Shown: positions 32,721 to 42,247, numbered from the stretch's first letter. The stretch is DNA of 51,056 nucleotides from Limisphaerales bacterium (GCA_014382585.1 JACNJL010000020.1:44994-96049); one strand, 5' to 3'. Made by a program: numbers and translations. The notes: generated by a model from the sequence alone, not told the origin.

Positions 32721-34463
32721 TTAACTCCCCTGCCGCGAACGCCGGTCATTTGAGCCCCTCGAGTTATTGGCCCGCGGGAAAAATCGATTCACCAAACGCG
32801 CCTCTGGCGGCTTGCTGCACAACGAGCCCATCACCAACGCCGCCGCCGAGGCCAGCGTGAGCGGCGCGATGGGCATCATCCCCAGAACCAAAAAATGTTT
32901 GTCTGCGCCGTAGCCGGATTGGTGGAACCAATAAACCCAAAGACCAGTCGTCACCGCCATGCACGCGTACACGCCGACTGCCGTCACGCGTTTCCAATAC
33001 AACGCTGCGAACACAATCGGGAACAGCGCGGTGAACCCCGTGAAACACCAAATGCCAAGGCCGAACACGCTGGCGGTTTCCATCAGTGCCAGTGAAGCGA
33101 GGTATGCCACCGCCACCACGCCGATCACGAACCACCGCGCGAGCATCAGCTTATCCGCGTCGCTATAATAATCCTTGCCGCGTATGGGGATGATGATGTC
33201 GTTAGTGAACATCGTCCCGAGACAGGCAAATTGAGAATCCAACGAAGACATAATCGCCGCCAACACGCCGGCCATCAGCAGCCCCAGCAGCCACGGGTTG
33301 GCAATTAAATTCACCATCGTCCCCAGCACTTCGCTCGGATTCGATATGGAAATATCTCCGGCCGCCGCCAGTCCCGCCGCCCACACGCCAATTAAAATGC
33401 ACGGCAGCCACACAATGGCGATGCAGATAGGATGCGCCACGATGGCGAGCCGAAACGTTTTGGCATCCTTCGCCGTGAGCCAATGCTGGAACACGTGCGG
33501 GAACATCCCGATGCTAATCGGGATAAACAAAAACGTGATGAACACCAAATGCGACATTGAAGATTTGGGCTCGGCAGGCTCCGGCGGCTCAATCATTTCT
33601 TCCCCGCTTTCCGCCGAATGGTTCATCGCCTCCATCATTTCTTCTTGGTACGCCTCCAAGTTCTGCTTGTGCTTAGCAATTGCGCCGGGATGCACGCCGC
33701 GCGCGAGCCGTTCGGGTTTGTGAATTTCCACATATTCGGTGGCGCGTTTGATGTTGTAAATGATGCCGGCTTCTTCGGGCTTATACTCTGGATTTTTTTT
33801 GGCCACAGCAGATGAAATCATCAGAAACGCCACCACGCCGGTGAGCATGAACACCAGCGTTTGAAATGTATTTGCCCAAGCCGTGCTGCGGACGCCGCCC
33901 AGGAAAACGTAAGTGAGCACCACGCCGCAGACGACGAAGCCGGTGATCCACGGGGGAATGCCGTTGGCGTTGAACATCCCCTTCGTGGTGCCCTCCACAA
34001 AATTGCCGGCGCTGATGATGCCAATCAACAAATATGGAATGATAAGCAGCACGAGCAAAACGAAGAGCACGGTGCCGAGCGTTTGGGAATTGAAACGGTC
34101 ACGAAAAAACTGCACTTGGGTGACATAGCCGTTGCGTTTACCGATCGCCCAAAGGCGCAGGCCGATGATAAAGAAAATTGCCGAGTGAATGATGCCGCTC
34201 CACGCGGCCACCGCGCCGTACGTGGCCACGCCGGTGACGAAGGCCTTGCCGGAGGACCCGACCAGCGCGAAGCCGGTCATGGTGGTGCCGAATACGCTCA
34301 TCAACAACATAAACGAACCGATGGAGCGGCTGGCCACAAAGTAATCTTTGCTGGTACCCCGAAAAAATTTGCTGCTAAAAATGCCGAGGGCGAGCAGTAA
34401 AACGAGGTAACCCAACACAATCCAAAATGGGATGGCGGAAGTGGAAGCAGCGAAAATGATCAT
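32721..34463 (-). CDS. Sodium:solute symporter (SSS family)
   Basis: 580 residues, about 13 transmembrane segments beginning with FWIVLGYLVLLLALGIFSS. The family features SKDYFVASRSIG in the first loop, the unwound helix motif around FGTTMTGFALVGSSGKAF, and the sodium-site segment MSSLDSQFACLGTMFTND are visible. An acidic insertion (residues about 235-305, with SAESGEEMIEPPEPAEPK) lies in a loop between helices. Relatives import sugars, amino acids or monocarboxylates with sodium. It is preceded by a DUF3311-like gene (7 bp), a common partner of such symporters, and followed by the adenylating enzyme. Confidence 0.92.
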   Translation of the reverse strand: MIIFAASTSAIPFWIVLGYLVLLLALGIFSSKFFRGTSKDYFVASRSIGSFMLLMSVFGTTMTGFALVGSSGKAFVTGVATYGAVAAWSGIIHSAIFFIIGLRLWAIGKRNGYVTQVQFFRDRFNSQTLGTVLFVLLVLLIIPYLLIGIISAGNFVEGTTKGMFNANGIPPWITGFVVCGVVLTYVFLGGVRSTAWANTFQTLVFMLTGVVAFLMISSAVAKKNPEYKPEEAGIIYNIKRATEYVEIHKPERLARGVHPGAIAKHKQNLEAYQEEMMEAMNHSAESGEEMIEPPEPAEPKSSMSHLVFITFLFIPISIGMFPHVFQHWLTAKDAKTFRLAIVAHPICIAIVWLPCILIGVWAAGLAAAGDISISNPSEVLGTMVNLIANPWLLGLLMAGVLAAIMSSLDSQFACLGTMFTNDIIIPIRGKDYYSDADKLMLARWFVIGVVAVAYLASLALMETASVFGLGIWCFTGFTALFPIVFAALYWKRVTAVGVYACMAVTTGLWVYWFHQSGYGADKHFLVLGMMPIAPLTLASAAALVMGSLCSKPPEARLVNRFFPRANNSRGSNDRRSRQGS

Positions 34464-34470
34464 TCAGTTT

Positions 34471-34923
34471 TTAAGAAAGATTGTTGGGAGAATTGGGGTT
34501 GCTTTGGCCGCTTTGGCTGCTGCCACTGCGACGGCCTCGGCCGCCACGGCGCCGGCGTGAGCGGCTTTCGCTGCTGCTATCACTGCTGCGCTCGGTGCGT
34601 TCGCCGCGATTGTCGGAGGGGCGATAGTCTCCACGGTTTGAGCGATCCCGACCGCCGCGCCGATTGTCGCCGCGGTTGCGCCCACCTCTGCGATTTTCGC
34701 CCGCGCTGGCCCAGGTTTCCAGTTCGGTGGGCCACGCTTTCCAGACGGCGAGGAACCACACGGCAGCGGTGGCAAAGGAGAGCGCGACTTGGTAGCCCAA
34801 CCCGGCGGGGATGCCGAGGATGAGGTCGTGTTCTTTTTGCACTTCAGAAAGAAGCGGCCAAATTAACCAGTCCTGATGCAACCAAGCAAGGGACACCACG
34901 AGGGCGACGGTCAAATATCTCAT
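34471..34923 (-). CDS. DUF3311-like small membrane protein with an Arg/Gly-rich tail
   Basis: 150 residues. The first half has two membrane segments: residues about 3-24 (LTVALVVSLAWLHQDWLIWPL) and about 40-62 (GIPAGLGYQVALSFATAAVW), the second matching the form of DUF3311 proteins that sit beside SSS symporters. From about residue 75 the protein changes to a low-complexity tail with repeated RRGGRNRGD, RRGGRDRSN, SRSRRRRGGRGRR and Ser/Gln/Asn, rich in positive charge like RG-type RNA-binding tails. I know no DUF3311 protein with such a tail. The gap to the symporter gene is 7 bp, so the two probably form a unit. Confidence 0.72.
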   Translation of the reverse strand: MRYLTVALVVSLAWLHQDWLIWPLLSEVQKEHDLILGIPAGLGYQVALSFATAAVWFLAVWKAWPTELETWASAGENRRGGRNRGDNRRGGRDRSNRGDYRPSDNRGERTERSSDSSSESRSRRRRGGRGRRSGSSQSGQSNPNSPNNLS

Positions 34924-34935
34924 TTTGGTGGAGCC

Positions 34936-36618
34936 TTACTTGGAGGCGGATTTTGCAGGCAAGGCCACGGCGTATAGATGCGTTTGAGTGCCGATGTACA
35001 GCGTACCGTTCGCGACGATCGGTGAGGAATAAATCGGCACGAGCATATTGGTCTCAAAAATAGGCTCGTCGTTTTTGGGATGGAAATCCGCCTTGAGCGG
35101 CAGGATGGTGAAATCACCGTCCTCGTCGCCGATGAAGATTTTGCCATCGGCGATGAGTGGGCTGCCCCACATGTGCGCCTTGGTGTCGTGCACCCAATGT
35201 TCCTTGCCCGTTTTAGAATCAAGGCAGTAAACGTAGCCGGTATAATCGGCGGCGACAAGCAGGCCGCTAGCGGGATCGATGGCGCAGGTGGAAATGGTGC
35301 GCTGAATTTTCCGGTAGTCCCACACCTTCGCGCCGGTGTCTGCGTTGATACAGGTAAGATTACCAACGCCTTCTCCATGCTCGGGATCCTGCCCGATGGC
35401 CACATACACGTGCCCATTGTGAAACGTCGGCGTGGCGATCAACTCGCTCGGGCCATCGGCGGCGGGGTACTTGATGGTCTCGCCCTCCTTGTCCTTTTTG
35501 TATTCGGCCGGCACGCAGTCGAAGCTCCAAAGTTTTTTCAAGATTTTGAATTTCTCACCGGCCTCTTCCTCCTCGATAAATTCATTGGCGGAAAAGGCGT
35601 AGAGAACACCGTCGCCACCGGCGAAGAACACCGCATCCTTGCCCTTCACTTTGCCGCGCGAGGGGCTGGACCAGTTGCAGTGCATGATGTTGGCGCCGAT
35701 GCCCTCGGATTCCTCGGCCACGAGGCTGCCGTCCTTTTTGTTGAGTACCACGAGGCAGGGCGACTGGGGCGCGGGAATGTTCAGGTGGCTCCAGTCCTGG
35801 CCGTTGGAGGTGGTGCAGAAAAGGTAATCGCCCATAATGAGCACGGAGCTGCTGGCGATGTTATGCGGGAACACACCCAGCTCGGCCCGCATATCGAACC
35901 GCCAGATGACGTCCGCATCCATTGGCGAAGGCGGCAGCGGCTCCTTGCCTTTGTCGACCATGAACGTGCTCTCGCCCTGAAAGCCTTGGTTGCCGTTCTT
36001 CATTCCCTCGGTGTCGAGACAAAGAATCTCGCAGCGGTTGGCGACCACGTACACGCGGTTGCCCTCCACCGCCGGGCTGGAACAAATGCCGAGATATTCC
36101 CAGTCGCTCACCTTGCCCGCGCCGAGCTTGGGCACCACCAGTTGCCACTCCAGCTCGCCGGTTTTTTCATCGAGACAATACACAATGCCGCGGTCGCCAA
36201 TGTGCCGTTTGTCGCGCGGCGTTTCGTTGTTCGTCCCCACAAACACTTTACCGCCGGATACAGTGGTGTTGCCATACGCCTGACTACCCAGCTTGGCGGC
36301 CCAGCGCACGTTTTTGGTGGTGGCCATGTCAATCTCCTCCGTGCCCCGCACAAATTTGCCGGGATCGAAGCTCGCGGCAATGCCTTGCTCCGGTGAAAAC
36401 AAATTACCGCCGCCGTTGCGCGACCACACCGGCCAATCCTCACCCGCCACCAACGCAGCCGACGTTCCGGGAGCGGGTGGGGTGGTGGTGGTGCCAGTCA
36501 CACTTGGATCGGGTGTGCCGCCCCCGTCGTCGGTTTTACAATTGGTTTGCGTCACAATGATCGCGGTAGCCGCAAGCACGCTTACGCCACCCATCACGAA
36601 TAATGATTTTTGATTCAT
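34936..36618 (-). CDS. Exported PQQ-like beta-propeller protein
   Basis: 560 residues. An N-terminal hydrophobic segment (VMGGVSVLAATAIIVTQTNC) is a signal, possibly a lipoprotein signal though the lipobox is weak, followed by a Pro/Thr-rich linker. At least seven PQQ/propeller-type blades are visible, with motifs such as VFVGTNNETPRD, IVYCLDEKTGELEWQ, LCLDTEGM, YVYCLDSKTGKEHWVHD, GKIFIGDEDGDF and LYIGTQTHLYAV. It lacks the metal and dehydrogenase residues of true quinoproteins as far as I can see. Its role may be binding or assembly in the periplasm. It lies 21 bp after a second propeller gene and 12 bp before the DUF3311-like gene. Confidence 0.82.
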   Translation of the reverse strand: MNQKSLFVMGGVSVLAATAIIVTQTNCKTDDGGGTPDPSVTGTTTTPPAPGTSAALVAGEDWPVWSRNGGGNLFSPEQGIAASFDPGKFVRGTEEIDMATTKNVRWAAKLGSQAYGNTTVSGGKVFVGTNNETPRDKRHIGDRGIVYCLDEKTGELEWQLVVPKLGAGKVSDWEYLGICSSPAVEGNRVYVVANRCEILCLDTEGMKNGNQGFQGESTFMVDKGKEPLPPSPMDADVIWRFDMRAELGVFPHNIASSSVLIMGDYLFCTTSNGQDWSHLNIPAPQSPCLVVLNKKDGSLVAEESEGIGANIMHCNWSSPSRGKVKGKDAVFFAGGDGVLYAFSANEFIEEEEAGEKFKILKKLWSFDCVPAEYKKDKEGETIKYPAADGPSELIATPTFHNGHVYVAIGQDPEHGEGVGNLTCINADTGAKVWDYRKIQRTISTCAIDPASGLLVAADYTGYVYCLDSKTGKEHWVHDTKAHMWGSPLIADGKIFIGDEDGDFTILPLKADFHPKNDEPIFETNMLVPIYSSPIVANGTLYIGTQTHLYAVALPAKSASK

Positions 36619-36639
36619 ATCTTTAATAAATGTTTTCCG

Positions 36640-38922
36640 TTAATTTTTGTTAATCGAAATATTGTCCATGTATACGCGGAAGAGGCTTTGCGGCGAAAAA
36701 CCGATGATGCCGGGTGCGCCTTTTTTATGTGCGTTTTTGTGTTTCACTTCGAGGGTCCACACCTTCGGCTCCGGCTCGTCTTTGGGCCATGCTTTGGCGC
36801 GAATAGTGCCGGTGCCGTCGACCGCGATGTCCACGCGGCTTTTGAGGCGGTACCATTTCTTGGGCGACCAGCGGAACGGCACGCTTGCTTTCACGCGCTC
36901 GTGATTGCTGCTCACCTCAAGAATTTGTTGGTTGCCAACCAGCGTGATAAAGTAACGCTGATTCATCACCCCGATGTTGCCTTTCACACGGCGACTGCCA
37001 TCAGTCATCACGTCGGCCTCGATGGTATAATTACTGGAATCGGGATCACCAAAAATCGTAATCGCACGCTGGAATAAAACACGGTCCAACGTCTTGGCAA
37101 ATACCTTGTTACCGTCCAACTCGCGTACTTCCCACTTAAGGCGCGCGCCCGTCCACGCCAGCGGCGGGTAGGCAAATTTCACGCCGTCGGTTGGATGATC
37201 CACCGTGAGCTTGAAGCTCTCGAAATCCTGCGTGTACGGAATCTTCGGCAGAATGCGCCCGCGCAGCAACCCGCTCAGCCCGCCCGCGGTGGCCTTGAAC
37301 GCGCCCGCACTGCCAACATTTTTGGCTTCAGCCGTGATGGCATTGTCGTTCACGCCGGCGTTCATGCTGGTTTTTACTTTGGCGGTGGGCGGGATGTATT
37401 TTTCAAACTCCGCCGGTACGTTGCGCTTCACCACGTTGCCGTTGGCATCAATCGTGTTGACGGTGAGCTTGATGGTTTGGCCGGGCTTGAGCAGCACATC
37501 ACCGGGCACAATTTGCAATGCCACAGCTTTGCCGGCGTTGGCGGACGACGCGGCGGGCAGCATGGCTTTAGGTTGCTGGCCAGTGGCTGCGCCAAAGCAG
37601 TAGAGTTTGGTTTTGGTGTGAATGTAAATTTTGCCGTTCCACGCGACGGGTGAGCCAAGAATGCCGCCGTCGAGCTGCGTTTCGCTGACGATGTCCGCAT
37701 CATCATCGCCGGGTTTCACCACCAGAAAACGGCCATTCGGAAAGCCGAGATACAAATGTCCGTCGGCGTACAGCGGTGAGGAATGAATCTGGTCGTTGTT
37801 AATTTTTTTGGCGAAGAGTTCCTTGCCGGTTTTAATGTCCACGCAAACGAGCACGCCGGTTTTGCTCACTTGATAAACACGGCCATTGGCCATTGCGGGG
37901 CTGCTGGTGAACATCGCGTGTTGCAGCCGCCATTTTTCCCACGCCTTGCCATCGGCGATTTTAAGGTCTTTGTCTTTTAGGATTAACTGTGGCTCGCCGG
38001 ACGCGGGGAGTTTCGTGGGCAGCTTGATGCCAACCATTCGACCTTCGCCCGAGCTATCGATATTCTCCTTGCCGTGTATGGCCACGAGCGTGTCGCCCTC
38101 CACCACCACAGAAGCATTCACGCCCCCCTGCGAAAGTTGAAAGCGCCACAGCGGCTGGCCGGTGCGCACGTCCACGCACACCACATTGCCGTCGCCCGTG
38201 CCGGCATAAAACACGCGCCGCGCGCCCACGTTGGCGAGCACCGGTGTGGAGAAGGAGCTGTCCTTCGGCCCCACGCCCGGCGTGCTGGCCCAAACGGGCG
38301 CGCCGGTTTTTTTCTTGAAGGCATAAAAGCGATCGCGCGCGGGACCTTGCTTGCCCCAGTAACTCGTCACGCCGCGCACGATGACGAGGTCGCCATCAAT
38401 CACCGCCGCGCCGGTGCGGCCATTGGGAAACGTCAGCCGGCCGAAGCGTTCCATTAGCGAATACTCCCATTGGATTTTCCCGTCGGGTGAAAAACATTTC
38501 ACGCCGCCGTTGGTGGTCATCAAATAAATCCAACCGGTCACCGGGTCGATGGTCGGCGCGCCGACGCTGTAGCGGCTGTAAACCGTGTCGCTCAAATAAT
38601 CATTATAGCCGTGTTCCCAAATTGTTTTCCCGTCCGCCTCATTGAGGCACTGCAGCACCTCCTGCAAGTCCGTCCCCGCGCCCCGATAACCCCACGTGTA
38701 CACGCGCCCATCAGCGATCACCGCGTGGCCGCGCCCGGCGATGTCGTGCGTCCACAACGCGTCAGCAGCCTTAATGGATTTCGGTAAATCAGTGGCATCC
38801 GTACGCCCCGCCTGATGCGGCCCGCGCCAATTGGTCCAGCCAGTGACCGCGGCACGGGGGGTGAAGGTGGAAAAAAATATGAGCGCCGTCAGCGCGGAGA
38901 GTTTAAAAATCTTCATCATCAT
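36640..38922 (-). CDS. Exported PQQ-like beta-propeller with a C-terminal beta-sandwich domain
   Basis: 760 residues with a signal peptide (start MMMKIFKLSALTALIFF; the exact Met is unclear). The propeller begins with TNWRGPHQAGRTDATDLP and blades such as VYTWGYRGAGTDLQ, IYLMTTNGGVKCFSPDGK, VVCVDVRTGQPLWRF, VLVCVDIKTGKELFAKK and YLGFPNGRFLVVKPG fill residues about 30-430. A linker with an Ig-like region (LLKPGQTIKLTVNTIDANGN) and a concanavalin/DUF1080-like end (SNYTIEADVMTDG, RYFITLVGNQ, KWYRLKSRVDI) follow. Such proteins are frequent in Planctomycetes and Verrucomicrobia, mostly uncharacterised. First gene of the eight-gene unit, divergent from the MarR gene. Confidence 0.82.
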   Translation of the reverse strand: MMMKIFKLSALTALIFFSTFTPRAAVTGWTNWRGPHQAGRTDATDLPKSIKAADALWTHDIAGRGHAVIADGRVYTWGYRGAGTDLQEVLQCLNEADGKTIWEHGYNDYLSDTVYSRYSVGAPTIDPVTGWIYLMTTNGGVKCFSPDGKIQWEYSLMERFGRLTFPNGRTGAAVIDGDLVIVRGVTSYWGKQGPARDRFYAFKKKTGAPVWASTPGVGPKDSSFSTPVLANVGARRVFYAGTGDGNVVCVDVRTGQPLWRFQLSQGGVNASVVVEGDTLVAIHGKENIDSSGEGRMVGIKLPTKLPASGEPQLILKDKDLKIADGKAWEKWRLQHAMFTSSPAMANGRVYQVSKTGVLVCVDIKTGKELFAKKINNDQIHSSPLYADGHLYLGFPNGRFLVVKPGDDDADIVSETQLDGGILGSPVAWNGKIYIHTKTKLYCFGAATGQQPKAMLPAASSANAGKAVALQIVPGDVLLKPGQTIKLTVNTIDANGNVVKRNVPAEFEKYIPPTAKVKTSMNAGVNDNAITAEAKNVGSAGAFKATAGGLSGLLRGRILPKIPYTQDFESFKLTVDHPTDGVKFAYPPLAWTGARLKWEVRELDGNKVFAKTLDRVLFQRAITIFGDPDSSNYTIEADVMTDGSRRVKGNIGVMNQRYFITLVGNQQILEVSSNHERVKASVPFRWSPKKWYRLKSRVDIAVDGTGTIRAKAWPKDEPEPKVWTLEVKHKNAHKKGAPGIIGFSPQSLFRVYMDNISINKN

Positions 38923-38935
38923 TTGTTGTTTGTGC

Positions 38936-39048
38936 GACCTCCGGACACACGAGCCAAGGGTGAAGCGTGTGCCGGTTTCGCAGGTCCGGGGGGAGTAATG
39001 GCTTTACTCGCTGGGAAAAGCAAGGCAGAAAACGTACCTGTACGTACG
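38936..39048. promoter_or_regulatory. Structured intergenic region and palindromic operator candidate, MarR/propeller intergenic space
   Basis: Between the divergent propeller gene (start 38922) and the MarR gene: a nested hairpin at 38936-38986 with outer arms GACCT/AGGTC and inner arms CCGG(A)CACACG/CGTGTGCCGG around a 14-nt loop, and, at 39032-39045, the inverted repeat ACGTACCTGTACGT. An A/T-rich stretch (39049-39066) precedes the ATG at 39067. The small repeat is of the kind MarR dimers bind. No known riboswitch motif was recognised. Confidence 0.4.
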
Positions 39049-39066
39049 ATTAATTTGAATAAAGAA

Positions 39067-39567
39067 ATGGCTATCGAAGAATTTAACGACGAACTCCCGA
39101 TCGACGCCCCCGAGCGCAAGCGCCTGCCGCTGCTGCTACGCCGCGCCTGGTACGGGCTCAACCAGACCTTTCGCCGTAGCATCAGCCACGCCGGGGCCAC
39201 GCCCGATCAGTTCACCGTGCTGCGCACCCTCAGCGAAGGCGATCCCGTCGGCCTCACCCAAAGCGAGCTCACACGAAAAATGAGCAGTGACCCCAATACC
39301 GTGGCGTCGCTCCTTGAGCGAATAGAAAAATCCGGCTGGATTGAGCGCAAGCCCCACGAGACCGACCGCCGTGCCAACCGCATCTTGCTGCTGCCCGCCG
39401 GTGCTGAGAAACTGGTGGAATTGCGCGGCATCGCCAAAAATCTCCAAGCCAACCTTCTCGGAAGTCTCCCCGAAACCAAGCGCGAACCGTTCCTCGAAGA
39501 ACTCGCCCAAGTCGCCGATGCCTGCCAAGCCGCCGCTGAAGAAGCCGCACGAAAGAACCGCGACTAG
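39067..39567 (+). CDS. MarR-family transcriptional regulator
   Basis: 166 residues from the ATG at 39067; an ATG at 38998 would add 23 residues and would put the palindrome inside the gene. The winged helix-turn-helix is clear: TPDQFTVLRTLSEG, QSELTRKMSSDPNTVASLLE (recognition helix) and ERKPHETDRRANRILLLP (the wing with the usual DRR). A leading helix (RLPLLLRRAWYGLNQTFRR) is the dimerisation part. MarR proteins are usually repressors released by phenolic or carboxylic ligands. It is divergent from the eight-gene unit and probably controls it and itself through the palindrome just upstream. Confidence 0.88.
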   Translation: MAIEEFNDELPIDAPERKRLPLLLRRAWYGLNQTFRRSISHAGATPDQFTVLRTLSEGDPVGLTQSELTRKMSSDPNTVASLLERIEKSGWIERKPHETDRRANRILLLPAGAEKLVELRGIAKNLQANLLGSLPETKREPFLEELAQVADACQAAAEEAARKNRD

Positions 39568-39637
39568 CCATACCATCAGTCTCCGGCAGGGAAGGCGTAC
39601 TCTTTGAGCGGCCCACTTACCGATCATTTTTAACCAC

Positions 39638-39660
39638 AAAAAAACCGCCCCGAAGGGCGG
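39638..39660 (-). terminator. Rho-independent terminator of the pyrophosphatase gene
   Basis: On the minus strand, stem CCGCCC/GGGCGG with a TTCG loop (39660-39645) is followed by seven T residues (39644-39638). It lies 34 bp after the stop at 39694. Confidence 0.9.
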
Positions 39661-39693
39661 CCCTCTTCAGAGAGGTTAATTGGTTTAGTTCAT

Positions 39694-42141
39694 TCAGGAA
39701 CCTCCGTTGCCGTCACCATTGCTTTCGCCGGGCGTTTCGGTGTTGCCGGGCGTGACTGTGCCGCTCTCAGGGGTTGAGGAAGGCTTGGTTTCAGCCCCCG
39801 GTTTTTCATCATTTTGGCCGGCCATTTCGTTTTCGTTGTCGCCCACGACTTGTCCCGCAATCGGTTTACCGTTGGCATTGTCGCCATCGCCAGTCGCGGC
39901 ATCGGCTACGAGCAGCGGCGCGATCACCAACGCGATGACGGTCATCAACTTCAACAGAATGTTCAGGGACGGTCCGGAGGTATCCTTGAGTGGATCGCCC
40001 ACAGTATCGCCCACCACGCCAGCCTTGTGAGCTTCGCTGCCCTTGGTGTGATACACGCCGTCCACTTCCACGCCTTTGCCTTCTTCGAACATTTTCTTGG
40101 CGTTATCCCACGCGCCACCGGCGTTAGCTTGGAAGAGGGCGAGTAAGACGCCGCTCACCGTCACACCCGCGAGCAGACCGCCCAGTGCTTGGGCCGCTTC
40201 GATGCCGCTACCGGTCACATATTTGAAGCCGAAGCCGATGACCACTGGCGTGAGCACGGCGAGCATGCCGGGCTTAATCATTTCACGGATGGCGGCGGTG
40301 GTGGAGATAGAAACGCAGTTGGCGTACTCGGCTTTGCCGTCGGCGGCTTCATAAACCTTGCGATCTTCTTCGCTCCATTCTTCAACTGGTTTACCGTCGT
40401 TATCCTTCATCTTGGCCAAGGCGGCTTTCAATTCAGGAATGTTTTTAAACTGGCGTTGGACTTCCTTGATCATATCGCTGGCAGCGCGGCCCACGGCCTC
40501 GATTGCCATCGCGGAGAACAGGAAGGGCAACATCGCGCCCACAAATAAACAGGCCATCACATTGGGGTTGGCAATATCGATGGAAGTGATTCCTGCCACC
40601 CCCATGTACGCGGCAAATAGCGCCAGCGCGGTGAGTGCCGCGGAACCAATCGCGAAGCCTTTGCCGATGGCGGCGGTGGTATTGCCCACCGCATCGAGGT
40701 TATCCGTGCGGGCGCGTACTTCCTCGGGCAGTTCGCCCATCTGGGCAATGCCGCCGGCGTTGTCGGCCACAGGGCCGTAGGCGTCCACGGCGAGTTGGAT
40801 GCCGGTGTTGGCCAACATGCCCACCGCGGCAATCGCGATGCCGTACAGGCCGGCAAAGTGATACGCGCACAGAATGGCGGTGGCGAGAAACAGGATGGGC
40901 CACATCGTGGAACGCATGCCCACGCCGAGTCCGGAAATGATGTTGGTGGCTGCGCCGCCCTTGGCCGATTGACGGGAAATTTCCCGCACGGGTTCTTTGT
41001 TAAAACCGGTGTAATATTCGGTGACAAACCCAATGCCCAGCCCGCAGGCAAGGCCGATCAGGCTGGCATAAAAAACGCCCATGGCCGAGTAGGTTCCATC
41101 AATAACCATCTTACCATCCACTTCCTTCAAGGTATTCCAAGTCTCGGGTAGCAGACCGTTGATGAGGAAATAAGCACCCGCCAGCATGATGACCGCGGCG
41201 GTAAGTTCGCCGCGCGTGAGACCGGCCTTGGGGTCGCCGCCTTCCTCGACGGACACAAACATCGTGCCAATCATCGAGGCCATGATGCCGACGGCCGCGA
41301 GGCATAAGGGCAACATCACCACGCCAATCGCGCCGAGGCCACCTTCGATGCCAACAAACTCCGGCAGGTTCATCAGCAACACGCCAAGCACCATCGCGCC
41401 GATCATGGAGCCGACGTAGCTTTCGAACAGGTCCGCGCCCATGCCGGCCACATCGCCGACGTTATCGCCCACGTTATCGGCGATGGTAGCCGGGTTGAGC
41501 GGATGATCTTCCGGGATGCCGGCTTCCACTTTACCCACGAGATCCGCGCCCACGTCTGCCGCCTTGGTGTATATACCACCGCCCACACGCGCGAAGAGCG
41601 CAATGGAGGAGGCGCCAAACGAGAAGCCTGTCAGCACGGTGAGAATCTTATTCATGCCCGCCGACGTGGAAGGATCGAAGTAACCGTAATAAAAGAAAAA
41701 CAATCCGGAAAGCCCCAGCACCCCAAGGCCCACCACGCCCATGCCCATTACCGAGCCGCCACGGAAAGCGACGTTGAGCGCGGAAGCCAGTCCCGTCCGG
41801 GCGGCGTGCGCGGTGCGGACGTTGGCTTTGGTGGCTACTTTCATGCCGATATAGCCGGCGAGCGCAGAGCACGTGGCGCCGACCACGAAGGAAAGCGCGA
41901 TAAGCGGGCTCGAATGCTCGGCCTGTGACAGCGCCAAAAGCACCGCCACCGCCACCACAAACCACGCCAGTTTAGAATATTCAGCCCGCAGAAACGCCAT
42001 CGCGCCGTCGGTGATATAGCCGGCAATCCGCTTCATGCGATCCGTGCCGGGATCCTGCCGTGCCACCCATTGGGCACGCAGGTAAGTAAAGATGAGGGCC
42101 AGTAATCCCGCGAGTGGGATGAGATATACGTTTTTGTTCAT
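39694..42141 (-). CDS. hppA: Membrane-bound ion-pumping pyrophosphatase with an acidic C-terminal tail
   Basis: 815 residues, about 16 membrane segments. The pyrophosphate-binding signature [13 protein letters not shown] with [19 protein letters not shown] is complete at about 195-225. [16 protein letters not shown] near 485 has Ala where potassium-independent enzymes have Lys, so it should be potassium-dependent. It pumps H+ and/or Na+ with pyrophosphate; the ion cannot be decided here. Odd points are an insertion of about 25 charged residues in the loop with [20 protein letters not shown], and a tail of about 65 residues after the last helix that is rich in Asp/Glu/Gly/Asn/Pro. Normal length is 650-770. 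A promoter and a terminator frame the gene. Confidence 0.93.
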   Translation of the reverse strand: MNKNVYLIPLAGLLALIFTYLRAQWVARQDPGTDRMKRIAGYITDGAMAFLRAEYSKLAWFVVAVAVLLALSQAEHSSPLIALSFVVGATCSALAGYIGMKVATKANVRTAHAARTGLASALNVAFRGGSVMGMGVVGLGVLGLSGLFFFYYGYFDPSTSAGMNKILTVLTGFSFGASSIALFARVGGGIYTKAADVGADLVGKVEAGIPEDHPLNPATIADNVGDNVGDVAGMGADLFESYVGSMIGAMVLGVLLMNLPEFVGIEGGLGAIGVVMLPLCLAAVGIMASMIGTMFVSVEEGGDPKAGLTRGELTAAVIMLAGAYFLINGLLPETWNTLKEVDGKMVIDGTYSAMGVFYASLIGLACGLGIGFVTEYYTGFNKEPVREISRQSAKGGAATNIISGLGVGMRSTMWPILFLATAILCAYHFAGLYGIAIAAVGMLANTGIQLAVDAYGPVADNAGGIAQMGELPEEVRARTDNLDAVGNTTAAIGKGFAIGSAALTALALFAAYMGVAGITSIDIANPNVMACLFVGAMLPFLFSAMAIEAVGRAASDMIKEVQRQFKNIPELKAALAKMKDNDGKPVEEWSEEDRKVYEAADGKAEYANCVSISTTAAIREMIKPGMLAVLTPVVIGFGFKYVTGSGIEAAQALGGLLAGVTVSGVLLALFQANAGGAWDNAKKMFEEGKGVEVDGVYHTKGSEAHKAGVVGDTVGDPLKDTSGPSLNILLKLMTVIALVIAPLLVADAATGDGDNANGKPIAGQVVGDNENEMAGQNDEKPGAETKPSSTPESGTVTPGNTETPGESNGDGNGGS

Positions 42142-42247
42142 TGTTCAGTCAGTAAAAACAACAGCCAGTCGTTGTAATATGGTGTTTACGGAAACAGGAG
42201 GGAATGCTCCTTAAATCGCGCAGGAATCTGCCCTGCGCAAGCGGTAG

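Noticed and set aside
35080-36396. 438-codon plus-strand frame opposite a propeller gene
   Set aside because: Shadow frame, His/Ala/Gly-rich, with no start context or family match.
38815-38997. N-terminal extension of the MarR gene
   Set aside because: It overlaps the divergent propeller gene's start and the hairpin; the MarR fold starts after 39067.
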